64,000 nucleotides of DNA from Haladaptatus litoreus (GTDB lineage Archaea > Halobacteriota > Halobacteria > Halobacteriales > Haladaptataceae): contig NZ_FTNO01000008.1 of the NCBI RefSeq assembly GCF_900156425.1, positions 141,465-205,464 on the forward strand, read 5' to 3'. Positions 1 through 8,682 of this stretch are shown one piece after another. Each line of letters starts with the position of its first letter. Positions within the stretch are counted from its first letter, which is position 1. The notes under the pieces are model-generated. The model searched no databases. It had not been told where the DNA came from and saw only the letters and a program-made list of their open reading frames with translations. Both the position numbers and the translations under genes were made by a program.

Positions 1-1
1 C

Positions 2-286
2 AACAACGAGTACGTCAAAATCCAAAACAATGGAGACACCGCTATCGATCTATCGGGCTTCATCGTCAGTTTCGAAGGCGGTCGCGCACAAAACTACACG
101 TTTGGTGACGTCATCCTTGGCGCAGGCGAAACGGTCACTGTCCGAAACGGAGCTGGCGAGGATACCGACTCGACCTTTTATACTGGTTGGGACGGTGCAG
201 TTCTAAATAATAGCAACCCTGACACAGTGGTCGTCGCCAACGACGAGGGCATCATCCTCGACGAAGAATCCTATCAACCGACCTAA
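2..286 (+). CDS. Lamin-tail-domain protein, C-terminal part
   Basis: The window opens inside a gene, so only the last 94 codons are visible. They read as a lamin-tail (LTD) beta-sandwich: an EYVKIQNNGD start, then a DLSGF strand, a long loop, the GAGETVTV strand and a closing DTVVVANDEG strand before the stop. In haloarchaea this domain usually ends secreted proteins or is joined to nuclease or metallo-hydrolase domains, and is thought to bind surfaces or polymers. The N-terminal partner is outside the window. No signal or cofactor site is present in the visible part. Confidence 0.7.
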   Translation, partial: NNEYVKIQNNGDTAIDLSGFIVSFEGGRAQNYTFGDVILGAGETVTVRNGAGEDTDSTFYTGWDGAVLNNSNPDTVVVANDEGIILDEESYQPT

Positions 287-335
287 GGTCGACGCGATTA
301 ACCGATCCTATTTTTCGCGATCGTGATCATCGATA

Positions 336-692
336 ATGTACTATCTTAGTGCAGGGCTGCTAGTGGACAATCCGTGGCTTATGCCGACCGTGGCTCGGTT
401 CGGGGTGGTTCTAGTAGTCGCTGGACTCTTACTGCGTCGTCTCAGGATTTGGTTCAGCAGTCGCTTGTCATCTGCTGATCAAATCCCATTAGATACGGTT
501 ACCCGCGTTCGGCTTTCCCGGACTAGCCATCGGCTGCTGGGTCCAATGCTGATAATCACATACTAAAATGCAGAACAAGAGCGTGTTCGTCTTGTTCCTC
601 TTCTCCCACAGTGGATGAAAACTGGATCTAGTGAGCTCAAAAAGATAGAGCGGATCTTCGAAGAGCGAGGAATTAGCGTTGAAAGAGAGTAA
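336..692 (+). pseudogene. Membrane protein remnant with in-frame stop
   Basis: An open frame begins at 336, has one hydrophobic segment (FGVVLVVAGLLL, residues about 23-34) and meets TAA at 564-566. The same frame then stays open to 692 and codes for a charged tail ending KKIERIFEERGISVERE. The simplest reading is one small one-TM protein broken by a nonsense mutation. The family is not recognised. A short intact 76-residue protein is the alternative. Confidence 0.4.
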
Positions 693-938
693 AGATCAGA
701 CGGAGGCTGAGTAGACGATTCACAAGAGTTTGGGTGCCTGTTCTACACTGAAAGAAGCGGTATCCGCCCTACCTCTATCCACTGTCGGGGGAGTTCGGTC
801 GGTTTCGTGCATGAGTTTCTATGGAACGGATTGTAGTGAATAGTCAGAATCGATGAGTTGCCTCGAAACGGTGCGTACGATCTGCTGTTACGCAAAGTTT
901 TACAACAATACTGCGGGTACGCTTTCGGGAGAATACAG

Positions 939-1826
939 ATGACAACTCTTGTAACCGGTGGCCTTGGTCGTTCGGGACGGTGGATAGTTACCACTCTCGC
1001 AGATGCGGATTACGATGTCGTCTGTGTCGACTTCTCCCATCCCGGGTGGGAAATCCAAGGTCGAGAAAACGTCGAGTTTCGGAGATGTGACCTTACCGAG
1101 TTCGGAAAAGTAACGGATATCGTCGCCGAGATTGATCCGGATCATGTTGTTCACTGGGGTGCAATTCCAGCAATGGGACGAACCGCTGGGGTCGAAGTGT
1201 TTGAGAACAATGTTATGGCAACGTACAACGTGTTGGTTTCCGCGGGTAGAGCAGGCGCCGACATCGTCGCAGCCTCAAGTGAGAGCGCGTACGGAACTGC
1301 ATTCGCTGAAGAACCGTGGCTCCCCGATTATTTCCCGATCGATGAGACACACGAATTGCGACCTGAGGACTCCTACGGGACATCGAAGGTCGTCGGGGAG
1401 AATATTGCAGACATGGTCACACGGAAAAACGGCGTCAAGATCGCGTCGATCCGCCCATCGTGGATTCAATATCCAAATGAATATCGATGTCTCGATACCC
1501 GTGACGACCTCCCTGCAGGGGTTGGAAACTTTTGGTCATACGTCGACGTGCGTGATATCGCATCGCTCGTTCAAGCAGGACTAGAAGCGGACTTCAATGG
1601 TCACGAACCATTCTTAGGTGTGGCTGCGGAGAATTACATGGACCGACCATTACGAGAGTTGATCGCCGAGTACTTTGGAGAAGTTCCTGAAACGTTCGAC
1701 GTGGATGGTGATGGATCGGCATTCACGACGCGAAAGGCTCAAGAACTCCTTGAGTGGGTGCCAACACATTCGTGGGACACCGCTGCGACCGAGACGGTTC
1801 CCGATCCACAGCTCACTGTCGATTGA
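939..1826 (+). CDS. NAD-dependent epimerase/dehydratase (extended SDR)
   Basis: A 295-residue Rossmann-fold enzyme of the extended short-chain dehydrogenase family. The N-terminal nucleotide-binding motif is TGGLGRSGRWI (residues about 6-16), followed by a DLTEF acidic turn, and the catalytic YGTSK (YxxxK) lies near residue 147. Such enzymes epimerise, dehydrate or reduce nucleotide sugars or related carbonyls; the substrate cannot be read from the sequence. I chose the ATG at 939 because the glycine motif then starts six residues in, as is usual; an upstream in-frame start would add 27 non-conserved residues. It stands alone, with no sugar-pathway neighbours. Confidence 0.8.
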   Translation: MTTLVTGGLGRSGRWIVTTLADADYDVVCVDFSHPGWEIQGRENVEFRRCDLTEFGKVTDIVAEIDPDHVVHWGAIPAMGRTAGVEVFENNVMATYNVLVSAGRAGADIVAASSESAYGTAFAEEPWLPDYFPIDETHELRPEDSYGTSKVVGENIADMVTRKNGVKIASIRPSWIQYPNEYRCLDTRDDLPAGVGNFWSYVDVRDIASLVQAGLEADFNGHEPFLGVAAENYMDRPLRELIAEYFGEVPETFDVDGDGSAFTTRKAQELLEWVPTHSWDTAATETVPDPQLTVD

Positions 1827-1991
1827 TTCCAATTGTCGATTTGACCGCGCCGTATAGCGGCATAATTCGAGTTTCTTTGCCAATCATCGCGTGGTCGTAA
1901 CGATGTAAAGCAGATTCCTGTTCGCAAAGCGTTTCTGTGTTGCCGCAGTAGCGACTTGAGTGGGTGCTAGTGCGTGACAAACTGTAATTCA

Positions 1992-2123
1992 ATGTTGGGC
2001 ACGTGCCCGTTCTGTCGAGCGACGATTCCAAGAAGTAGTCTCCACATCGAACACGAGACAGAGACTGGGAACACAGTCTATGCGGAATGCCCTGGTTGTC
2101 GTGAAATCGTTCGACCCAAATAA
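1992..2123 (+). CDS. Zinc-ribbon microprotein (43 aa)
   Basis: A short ATG-to-TAA frame codes for a 43-residue protein with two CxxC knuckles: CPFC near the N-terminus and CPGC about 30 residues later, joined by an acidic spacer with two histidines. This is a treble-clef/zinc-ribbon microprotein of a kind common in haloarchaea (DUF7837-like). Several such proteins have been linked to regulation, but no role can be assigned here. It lies 165 bp after the epimerase gene and is probably transcribed alone. Confidence 0.6.
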   Translation: MLGTCPFCRATIPRSSLHIEHETETGNTVYAECPGCREIVRPK

Positions 2124-2173
2124 TTGTAGTCACGAAAATTGTTGATCACTGCTATAATGGCCTGAATCTCCTA

Positions 2174-2386
2174 CGAGGATATCGTGTCTCTGCGTACAAC
2201 AGTGCAATTGCGCTTAGCGAAAATCCGGATCTCCAGACCACTGGGGCGACGATTGCAACCGTTGAAGCCCAGCACGCTTCCCATCTCAACATCCTCAATC
2301 AGGGCGTTCCGTTCCCAATGGCGTTTGACGAGCGGAAGACGATGGAGATTCTCGCGGCGGCCGGCCAATTCATCGTCGATCAGTAA
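2174..2386 (+). pseudogene. Ferritin-like domain protein, C-terminal relic
   Basis: The frame reads through helices containing SAYNSAIALSENPDLQTTG and ATVEAQHASHLNIL and ends EILAAAGQFIVDQ. This matches the last 70 residues of the intact ferritin-like protein at 3269-4003, which ends EVLEIAGQFIVSE. No start codon, signal peptide or first helices precede it, so it is a truncated paralogue. It lies on the opposite strand to the intact copy, 0.9 kb away. Confidence 0.6.
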
Positions 2387-2528
2387 CACGACGACAATTG
2401 CGTTTACCCTTTCTTACGGATTGGTGTGACCAGTCCCCATTATACTGACACCAAAGCTTCTGCTCGTGCTTTTCGAGTTTTAGACAATGCCGCCCTCAGA
2501 GCGTTGGGACAGGATATTAGTCTGGCAT

Positions 2529-3167
2529 TTAGTCTGGCATCTTGAATGTAGTTGAGTCTTGGTGGCTCACGTGATGTCCCACCGTAATCAGTGTGAAAAG
2601 GAGGACAATGACAGTCAGTACCAGTTGATTAGACACCTGGCCGACGATAGGGAAATTAACAATTGTCATCGTCAGAAGTCCACAGCTAACTATCACTCCA
2701 CTACAATACCACAATACCCACCCTCGAATCGAAGTCGTACCCTCGTCGGATTCATTCTCTTCTGATGGTTTCGTTTTGTGTGGTTGGCTGGTCGTGAGAT
2801 ACGGATCGAGTTGGCTGGCGATGTCAGTTCGCGTCACGAGTCCTCGTGCTTGATTATACTCAATCACGCCCTCTTTATCGAGTTTGGGAAGATGTGATTG
2901 GTAGAGGCTGACATAGGTTCGCTGACGTTCTTTCGACACTAATTGGTCAACTGTTGTCTTGTATTCCCATGCTGCAACTTGTTCAGCGAGATCACGCATT
3001 CGAACCGGATCCGTTGTTTCCTGGAGATAGCGGAGTGCATAGCGTCGGCGTTGGACCTGTAACAGATGGTAAATCGTATCTTTCGAAAGCTGGTGAGGGT
3101 GCTCACTCCCCTTGTCAGAAGTCGAACTACCATCGATTGGGTTTGTTGTCTCGAAACTCGTACTCAT
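2529..3167 (-). CDS. DUF7344-type winged-helix protein with two membrane helices
   Basis: A 212-residue protein. The N-terminal half is a winged-helix domain of the haloarchaeal DUF7344 kind: LLQVQRRRYALRYL helix (about residues 36-49) and the signature YQSHLPKLDKEGVIEYN (about 109-125). After a charged linker come two hydrophobic helices (VLWYCSGVIVSCGLLTM and LVLTVIVLLFTLITV) and a short cytoplasmic tail. The architecture suggests a membrane-anchored DNA-binding regulator. It lies about 100 bp beyond the start-distal side of the ferritin-like gene, transcribed in the same direction. Confidence 0.75.
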   Translation of the reverse strand: MSTSFETTNPIDGSSTSDKGSEHPHQLSKDTIYHLLQVQRRRYALRYLQETTDPVRMRDLAEQVAAWEYKTTVDQLVSKERQRTYVSLYQSHLPKLDKEGVIEYNQARGLVTRTDIASQLDPYLTTSQPHKTKPSEENESDEGTTSIRGWVLWYCSGVIVSCGLLTMTIVNFPIVGQVSNQLVLTVIVLLFTLITVGHHVSHQDSTTFKMPD

Positions 3168-3268
3168 GAACGTCTCCTATTTCTGATCTCTTTTAGTTCG
3201 TGAAAATTGAGGAAAGTTTGGTGTCTTGTCTTCACAGGACTCCTACAACAGGAGCCTGGTACTCCGTC

Positions 3269-4003
3269 TTATTCCGAGACGATGAACTGGCCAGCGATTT
3301 CTAGAACCTCGTCCATCGATTTAGCCTCGTCAAAGGCATCTGGATACGGCGACTCCATGTTCACACCGTTGAACACCGCTGCGTGACGGGCTTCGACACT
3401 ATGAATCGAGAGCGCTGCCGAAAGCAAGTCACTGTTTTGGATCGACGGTGCAGCACCCGCGTAGGCAGCCACACCCGTGTTTTCGAGTGCCATCGCCACA
3501 CCCAAGAACTCAGCCGGCGTCTCGTAGCCGAAGTCATACTCGGCGGCTTCGACGGGTGTGCCACCGAGGTCCGTAATCACCTTCGTGAGCTGGTCGACGT
3601 GGGCTGCTTCGTGCTCACCAACAACTTTGACTTGTTCTGGGATCTGTTCTTTTACTTCATCACAGACGCCACAGCCCAGATCGGCGTTCATGAAGTCGTC
3701 AGCGGAGAATTCGTCGAGCCCTTCCTGGTAGAAGGTTGCTTCGAGGTGTTCGAGGGTCAGTGCGTAATTCAGAATGTCAACGTCGTTCATACTGTTGTCT
3801 CCGGAACCGCTATTGCTATCATCGCCGCCCGATCCGTGTTCATCTGCACCGGCCGTCCCCATGCCGAGGCCCGTCATGCCCGCCGCCCCGACAGCTGCGG
3901 CGCCGGCAAGGAACGTGCGCCGGGAACTGAGTTGCTCGCGCATGCTGGTATTCGCTTGTTCAATGCCTTTCGTGTCTGGTTTGGTAGTTGGATCCTGGGT
4001 CAT
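3269..4003 (-). CDS. Tat-exported ferritin-like domain protein
   Basis: A 244-residue protein with a twin-arginine signal (SSRRTFLAGAAAVGAAG, residues about 26-42) followed by an acidic Gly/Ser-rich linker. The rest is a four-helix ferritin-like domain of the Ferritin_2 type: ILNYALTLEHLEATFYQEGL holds the first helix with its Glu/His ligand candidates, EHEAAHVDQLTKVI the second, and HSVEARHAAVF the fourth. The family is often exported in extremophiles; suggested roles are metal or oxidant handling at the cell surface. A truncated paralogue lies at 2174-2386. The ATG at 4003 is preceded by a divergent gap with no other start. Confidence 0.8.
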   Translation of the reverse strand: MTQDPTTKPDTKGIEQANTSMREQLSSRRTFLAGAAAVGAAGMTGLGMGTAGADEHGSGGDDSNSGSGDNSMNDVDILNYALTLEHLEATFYQEGLDEFSADDFMNADLGCGVCDEVKEQIPEQVKVVGEHEAAHVDQLTKVITDLGGTPVEAAEYDFGYETPAEFLGVAMALENTGVAAYAGAAPSIQNSDLLSAALSIHSVEARHAAVFNGVNMESPYPDAFDEAKSMDEVLEIAGQFIVSE

Positions 4004-4153
4004 GATCGATCACTGTACCCAGCTGGTACACCCTTAGATACAGGCATGTACTACAAGAACGATTTCCGGATTCTCACCCAAATTCAACCCAACAGTACTG
4101 CCAGAACTCAAACGTGGCAGACACAACACACAACCCGAGCAACAACCGCAACC

Positions 4154-4459
4154 TTAGTCCCAGGTAATCCAGGTCAAAAAGACGAGTGCAATCGTCTCAA
4201 AAATGCGAATGAGCATGATGGCTCGCTGGGCAATCATCGGCATCTCCGCCGAAAACCACACGTGCAGTACGGGGTCAAACAGGAAAAAATACAACGCTAA
4301 GAGATTCTCGGCAAGCAACATGAGTCCGAAGACGAAGAGACCAAGTGTGTGCTTTGATCGAAATTGCAGATAATTTCGACCCCAGATCGAGAGCAATCCC
4401 AGTATCAATAGCAGATTGACACCGATAGTGAGACGCAGTGCGTCGATCCAGATTGCCAT
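4154..4459 (-). CDS. Small membrane protein, DUF7521-like
   Basis: A 101-residue protein with three hydrophobic helices (TIGVNLLLILGLLSIW, TLGLFVFGLMLLAENLLALY, IFETIALVFLTWITW). It follows a winged-helix gene by 60 bp on the same strand, a pairing seen repeatedly in haloarchaea where a DUF7521-like membrane protein accompanies an ArsR-type regulator. The biochemical role is unknown. It may sense a membrane signal for its partner, which is inference. Confidence 0.65.
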   Translation of the reverse strand: MAIWIDALRLTIGVNLLLILGLLSIWGRNYLQFRSKHTLGLFVFGLMLLAENLLALYFFLFDPVLHVWFSAEMPMIAQRAIMLIRIFETIALVFLTWITWD

Positions 4460-4519
4460 CTATCTATTCCTCCCTCGGTTGCGGATACGGTTACGTGCTT
4501 TCCCAATTTCAACCATAGT

Positions 4520-4795
4520 TTAACCCATCTGCTCACTAATTTGCTCAATCGTCTCCCAGTGTTGCGTTGCTTGATCACTGATGAGATAGATCGCGCCATA
4601 CCCATCCCCACCACGGTTCAAGATATTGTTCTCCAGAAGTACATCCAGATGATGACGCACCGTCTTATAGTCAAGATCTAAGTCCTCAGCGAGTTGATTT
4701 GCATTACGAGGTTGTTCGCGGAGGGCGCGGACGATGCGGACGCGATTGGGTCCCCCGCGAGTCCCGGTAAACACGTACCACAGGACGGCCTCCAT
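4520..4795 (-). CDS. ArsR-type winged-helix regulator
   Basis: A 91-residue winged-helix DNA-binding protein. RIVRALREQPRNANQLAEDL is helix 1 plus the start of the HTH, DYKTVRHHLDVLLENNIL is the recognition helix and turn, and GAIYLIS forms the wing. The ATG at 4795 was chosen; a TTG four codons upstream is possible. It lies first in a two-gene unit with the membrane protein at 4154-4459. No metal-binding cysteines are visible, so the effector is unknown. Confidence 0.75.
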   Translation of the reverse strand: MEAVLWYVFTGTRGGPNRVRIVRALREQPRNANQLAEDLDLDYKTVRHHLDVLLENNILNRGGDGYGAIYLISDQATQHWETIEQISEQMG

Positions 4796-4928
4796 TACTG
4801 GAGACAAACAAACAGGGATGGTAAAACTATCGAACAGATTTATGAATTATATGCTTGTCTGTTCGGAGAGAAACAGACTCACAAGGATTTCTCCGTGTTT
4901 CTCACGTTGACATTCTTGTCGACGATAG

Positions 4929-5183
4929 TCACTGATTAGACACTGTGATTGTTCGGTCAGGGGCGATTGTCACATGCTGGCCGGCATATTCGAAGCTCAC
5001 TGTTGGCGAACCGTGCTGATATAGACTCTCAAGGGCGTCGGGATCGATGGCTTCATAGAGTGGTGTCGTGGGTTTCGTGCCACTGGTCTCGGTCACGGCC
5101 GCGACGACTGCCTCGGTGATCGATTGAGTGGGTGGTGACGTTTGGAGAGACGGCTCTGCGTGTGACTGTGGGGTACTGGGCAT
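4929..5183 (-). CDS. HalOD1 output-domain protein
   Basis: An 84-residue protein made almost wholly of a HalOD1 domain: SITEAVVAAVTETSG helix, PLYEAIDPDALESLYQHG, then VSFEYAGQHVTIAPDRTITV. This haloarchaeal domain was first named from output ends of signalling proteins and its activity is not established. Stand-alone copies are common; two paralogues lie at 25886-26185 and 52081-52344. An in-frame ATG at 5237 would add 18 residues without domain similarity, so 5183 is preferred. Confidence 0.75.
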   Translation of the reverse strand: MPSTPQSHAEPSLQTSPPTQSITEAVVAAVTETSGTKPTTPLYEAIDPDALESLYQHGSPTVSFEYAGQHVTIAPDRTITVSNQ

Positions 5184-5401
5184 GTCCTCTGCGGATGGAC
5201 GGTGAGAAAATAGTCTTTGGGGGGTGTATGCTAGCATTGAGGAAGGGTTGCTTCAGGCCTGATGTTAGCGGCACACTCTGTCGGTCACATCAGGAGTTCT
5301 CGACTGCAATCCGTCACTCGAGATCAGGTGTGTCCGCACCCACTTAGTGCAACATGAGGCAGTGGACGGTTCTTGGGGGCTCAATCCCCTCTCACCGCAT
5401 G

Positions 5402-5409
5402 TTTTAATA
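5402..5409 (+). promoter_or_regulatory. Probable TATA element of the AbrB/PIN operon
   Basis: An AT-rich TTTTAATATT stretch in otherwise GC-rich DNA ends about 35 bp before the antitoxin ATG, a fitting distance for an archaeal TATA box with a short leader. Confidence 0.4.
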
Positions 5410-5444
5410 TTCCGGAAGTCATACTATCTACCCAGTAAAGAACT

Positions 5445-5774
5445 ATGAGCAGTAAGAGTGAAAATGGCGACCACGTCGTCCGTATCAGCCGCAAAGGCCA
5501 GGCGACGATCCCCAAGTCGCTCCGGGAGAAGTACGGCATCGAAATCCCAGGCCGTGTGCGCTTCCGCGAAGAAGACGGCGAACTCGTCGTCGAGCCAGTC
5601 CCGAAACCAAGTGAACGCTTCGGGTCACTGGGGGAAGACTACGAGCGTGGCGAGGTCATTACGCACCATCGAGAGGAGCAGGCAGCTGAGCGCCAGGCAG
5701 AGGACACCGCTGACCAGCGTGACTACCAGCGCTACGTCGCTACCGACGACACAGACGAGACCACCGACGAATGA
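5445..5774 (+). CDS. AbrB/MazE-family antitoxin
   Basis: A 109-residue protein. Residues about 11-47 form a SpoVT/AbrB swapped-hairpin DNA-binding domain: VVRISRKGQATIPKSLREKY followed by GRVRFREEDGELVVEPV. The remaining 60 residues are acidic and probably wrap the toxin. Its stop overlaps the start of the PIN gene by four bases (ATGA), so the two are translationally coupled. Known homologues repress their own operon and neutralise the PIN RNase. Confidence 0.85.
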   Translation: MSSKSENGDHVVRISRKGQATIPKSLREKYGIEIPGRVRFREEDGELVVEPVPKPSERFGSLGEDYERGEVITHHREEQAAERQAEDTADQRDYQRYVATDDTDETTDE

Positions 5775-6220
5775 GCTATCGCTACGTTCTTGATACGGAA
5801 CCTCTCCTTGCGTACTACTACGGTGAACCCGGCGGGGAGACTGTCCGCGACCTCCTGACGGATGTCTACATGGGTGAAGAGGCCGTAGCGGTCAGTGAAA
5901 TCACGGCGACCGAACTGATGTACAAAATCGCCCGCTTTGAAACTGGCTCCCCATCGGGAACGCCAACAGAAGAGACACTGGCGACCGGCCGACAGGCCGT
6001 GCGTGACTTGGTGGACGGCGGTGTCACACTGTGTGCTCCCTCCGAGTCGTGGCCACTGGCAGCTGAAGTGAAAGGAGCGGGAGGGATCGCGCTCGGCGAT
6101 GCATATGCTGTGGCGCTTGCGGTTGCCGAAGATGCAACGCTTCTGGTCGGTGCTGACGATGATTTCACAGATCTCGTGGTAGATGTATCGGTTGAACGGA
6201 TTCGGACAGACCCAGCGTGA
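5771..6220 (+). CDS. PIN-domain toxin (VapC-like RNase)
   Basis: A 149-residue PIN-domain protein. Acidic metal ligands are visible in order: D8 (YVLDTEPLL), E48 (ITATELMYKI), D110 (GGIALGDAYAVALA) and D129/D130 (LLVGADDDF). VapC toxins are Mg-dependent RNases that cut tRNA or rRNA. It is the second gene of an AbrB/PIN operon overlapping its antitoxin by four bases. All catalytic positions are present, so it should be active. Confidence 0.85.
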   Translation: MSYRYVLDTEPLLAYYYGEPGGETVRDLLTDVYMGEEAVAVSEITATELMYKIARFETGSPSGTPTEETLATGRQAVRDLVDGGVTLCAPSESWPLAAEVKGAGGIALGDAYAVALAVAEDATLLVGADDDFTDLVVDVSVERIRTDPA

Positions 6221-6277
6221 CACGTGGGAGACGAACAGACGGAAAGCGGTTTGCGTATCTCCGTACTACGATGAGGT

Positions 6278-6988
6278 ATGGCGGCTGCGTGGGCACAGTG
6301 GGAGCACGTCACAAAGATTGACCCAGACAAACCACTCCATGATGAGGATTCCTACGTAGACATTGCGGACACAGGTACGGATGCAATCATCATCGGTGGC
6401 ACCACGAACGTCACCGAAGCCCGTGTGCAACCGATTCTGAACGCACTTTCTTCTACCGAGATTCCCATATTCGTCGAGCCGACCTACCGCCCATCGTCGT
6501 CTCACACCGAGGCACTCTCAGGTTATTTGCTGCCGATTGTTCTGAATGCTGATGACCCCTTGTGGATCACAGGAGCACACCACGAATGGGTCCGCTCTTC
6601 AGATCTTGAGTGGGACTACGTCCATCCGGAAGCCTATATTGTCCTCAATCCAGCGTCATCAGTTGCGACGTACACGCAGGCGGACTGTGACCTCGATGTC
6701 GACGACGTCGTTGCCTATACTACACTTGCCGAACAAATCCTCGGTCAGCAGATCGTCTATCTCGAGTATTCCGGCACCCTTGGTGATCCAGCGGTTGTCG
6801 CTGCGGTACGAGATGCACTCTCGTCAGCACAACCCTTCTACGGAGGCGGGATTCACGACTACGACTCAGCTTATGAGATGGCGAAAGTGGCTGACACGGT
6901 CGTTGTCGGTGATGTGCTCCACGACGCTGGTATCGAAGCGGTTGAGGCAACCGTTCGTGGAACCACGGATGCGAAGCACGAGTCATAA
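6278..6988 (+). CDS. Geranylgeranylglyceryl phosphate synthase-like protein
   Basis: A 236-residue TIM-barrel protein of the GGGP synthase/PcrB family, which joins glycerol-1-phosphate to geranylgeranyl diphosphate, the first ether-bond step in archaeal lipids. Visible hallmarks are KIDPDKP at the N-terminus, AIIIGGTTNVT, the VYLEYSGTLGDP strand and the phosphate-binding FYGGGI, all in family order and at family length. It is not in a lipid operon; the toxin-antitoxin pair lies just upstream. Every haloarchaeon needs one such enzyme, so here it may be the only copy or an accessory one; the window cannot tell. Confidence 0.85.
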   Translation: MAAAWAQWEHVTKIDPDKPLHDEDSYVDIADTGTDAIIIGGTTNVTEARVQPILNALSSTEIPIFVEPTYRPSSSHTEALSGYLLPIVLNADDPLWITGAHHEWVRSSDLEWDYVHPEAYIVLNPASSVATYTQADCDLDVDDVVAYTTLAEQILGQQIVYLEYSGTLGDPAVVAAVRDALSSAQPFYGGGIHDYDSAYEMAKVADTVVVGDVLHDAGIEAVEATVRGTTDAKHES

Positions 6989-7058
6989 TCGTGCTCTCTA
7001 CGATCAAAGAGGCAATTAGGAAGATTGAGAGCGTGCGCCTGGAATCGGTCGCTCATCG

Positions 7059-7077
7059 GTTAGCATCTTATACTAAC
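7059..7077. promoter_or_regulatory. Palindromic 19-mer, copy a
   Basis: GTTAGCATCTTATACTAAC, a near-perfect palindrome of the form GTTAGTATAATATACTAAC, extended to 21 bp by an outer G-C. It lies in the gap between the GGGP synthase and the beta-helix gene. Three other copies are at 26309, 29081 and 45758. It may be a regulator binding site. The rest of the 6989-7304 gap holds no gene I can support. Confidence 0.4.
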
Positions 7078-7304
7078 CACACATTCCACCGGTTTTCTCT
7101 TTGGGCTTTGCAGCTACTCGTGTCGAGTGACCGGCGTCTCATTTTTAACTTCTGTATTGGTTTTCTATATTGTCCATAAATACTATCTGGTTATCTCTAG
7201 TATTGTATTCTAGATATGAACCGCACTCAAGACGATTTAGAGCAACACAACGGATTGCTGATTCGTATAAACTCCCAGTACTGGGCGCTCACGAGGTGAC
7301 TCCG

Positions 7305-8672
7305 ATGCATGACCGCGAAAGCAGTACGCAAGACTCCAATGACGTCTCGGCACACAGACGCACGTTTCTCACAACTGGTGCAAGTGCTGGAGTGACGGCA
7401 CTCGTTGGATGTCTTTTCCCGGCTAGCACGAGTGGTGGGAATGTCCCACCAGCAGGACCCACCAACGACAGCACGAACGCGACGAGCGGTAACTTTCGAG
7501 CGATTGATCCTAAACAGTGGCGTGGAGAGTTCCAGAACGTCGTGAATATGGCGAAGGCAGGCGCCGACCCAACCGGTGAGCAAGACGTTTCTCCCGTGAT
7601 TCAGCGCGAAATCGGGAGTGACACACTGCTCTACTTCCCGCCCGGTCGCTACAAGATGAATAGTCAGGTTCGACGTGTCGGACTTCGAAATATCGGAATC
7701 ATCGGTCAGAATGCGACGCTCGCTCACGGCCGCGTCGACGCGATCCACGGCTTCGACGTGACAGCAGGCGAGTTCCACGGTCCTGCCCAACACTTCAAGA
7801 TCGGGATTCCTGACGATCCGCATCGAGGAAAGTTCGTGTTCGGCGGGTTCACGCTCGATTGGCGTGGCAAGAACCAAGGGATGCAGGTACTGAATCACCA
7901 CACTGCAGGAACATCCGAAATTCGGTCTCTTCGCCAAGTCGGAATGCATTCGCTCGGGTGCCAAGGTCCACTTCGGGTAAATCCGGCCACAGAAGCAGCG
8001 CGAGCTCGCGTGCACAACGTCGATTTTCGGTTTGGTGGCCTCACTTACCAGAAGACGATCAACACTCGCAACACCTACGATGGTGGCCCGTACGCTGGTC
8101 GATCATGGGCAACGTCGGGGATTACAATGCACCCGACGACACAGGGTTATCTCCGTGTCGAGAACTCGCTATTCGGTGGGTGGCCAGACAACGGTATCTA
8201 CGTCAAGGGTGGCCATCCTGGAGAAGGCGACGGGACGGTCGACGTGGTGAATTGTGTGGCGGCGAACAGCCAAGCATCGAATATCCGCATTGGTGGTGAT
8301 GGCTCACGGATTCACAATTGTGTGGTCGTGACTGATCGCTCGTTTGGTGACGAGTTCTATTCCGAGCAGCGCCCGATCCGCCTTGATGATGGGACGTGCA
8401 AAGTCTCGAATACGAAAATCGTCCAGACAAAGCCGACGGGATGGTCACTCACGATACAGCACGCTGTCGAGAAAGCTGTAGTGAAAAATGTGGAGGTGAC
8501 GATCAAGGAGACGCCGATGACAGCGCTCGTCGTCGACGATGGTGTCGGTCAGGCAACCGTGCAAGACTTTGTGATCAACACGCCTGGGTGGAAGGCGACA
8601 AAAGCGCAAGTCATTCGGAATGGTGGAGCAACACTCACAAACGTGTTTCTCGATGGCGAACAAGTCGTGTGA
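7305..8672 (+). CDS. Tat-exported right-handed beta-helix lipoprotein
   Basis: A 455-residue exported protein. Residues about 16-36 are a twin-arginine signal (RRTFLTTGASAGVTALVGC) ending in a lipobox, so it is probably lipid-anchored outside the membrane. After a Thr/Asn-rich linker the chain becomes short repeated strands with N and V/I ladders (VVNCVAANSQASNIRIGGDG, VSNTKIVQTK), typical of parallel beta-helix pectate-lyase-like folds. The family acts on or binds polysaccharides, but no catalytic set can be named. The ATG at 7305 was chosen because it places the RR motif close to the N-terminus. Confidence 0.75.
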   Translation: MHDRESSTQDSNDVSAHRRTFLTTGASAGVTALVGCLFPASTSGGNVPPAGPTNDSTNATSGNFRAIDPKQWRGEFQNVVNMAKAGADPTGEQDVSPVIQREIGSDTLLYFPPGRYKMNSQVRRVGLRNIGIIGQNATLAHGRVDAIHGFDVTAGEFHGPAQHFKIGIPDDPHRGKFVFGGFTLDWRGKNQGMQVLNHHTAGTSEIRSLRQVGMHSLGCQGPLRVNPATEAARARVHNVDFRFGGLTYQKTINTRNTYDGGPYAGRSWATSGITMHPTTQGYLRVENSLFGGWPDNGIYVKGGHPGEGDGTVDVVNCVAANSQASNIRIGGDGSRIHNCVVVTDRSFGDEFYSEQRPIRLDDGTCKVSNTKIVQTKPTGWSLTIQHAVEKAVVKNVEVTIKETPMTALVVDDGVGQATVQDFVINTPGWKATKAQVIRNGGATLTNVFLDGEQVV

Positions 8673-8682
8673 GAGTTGATTT

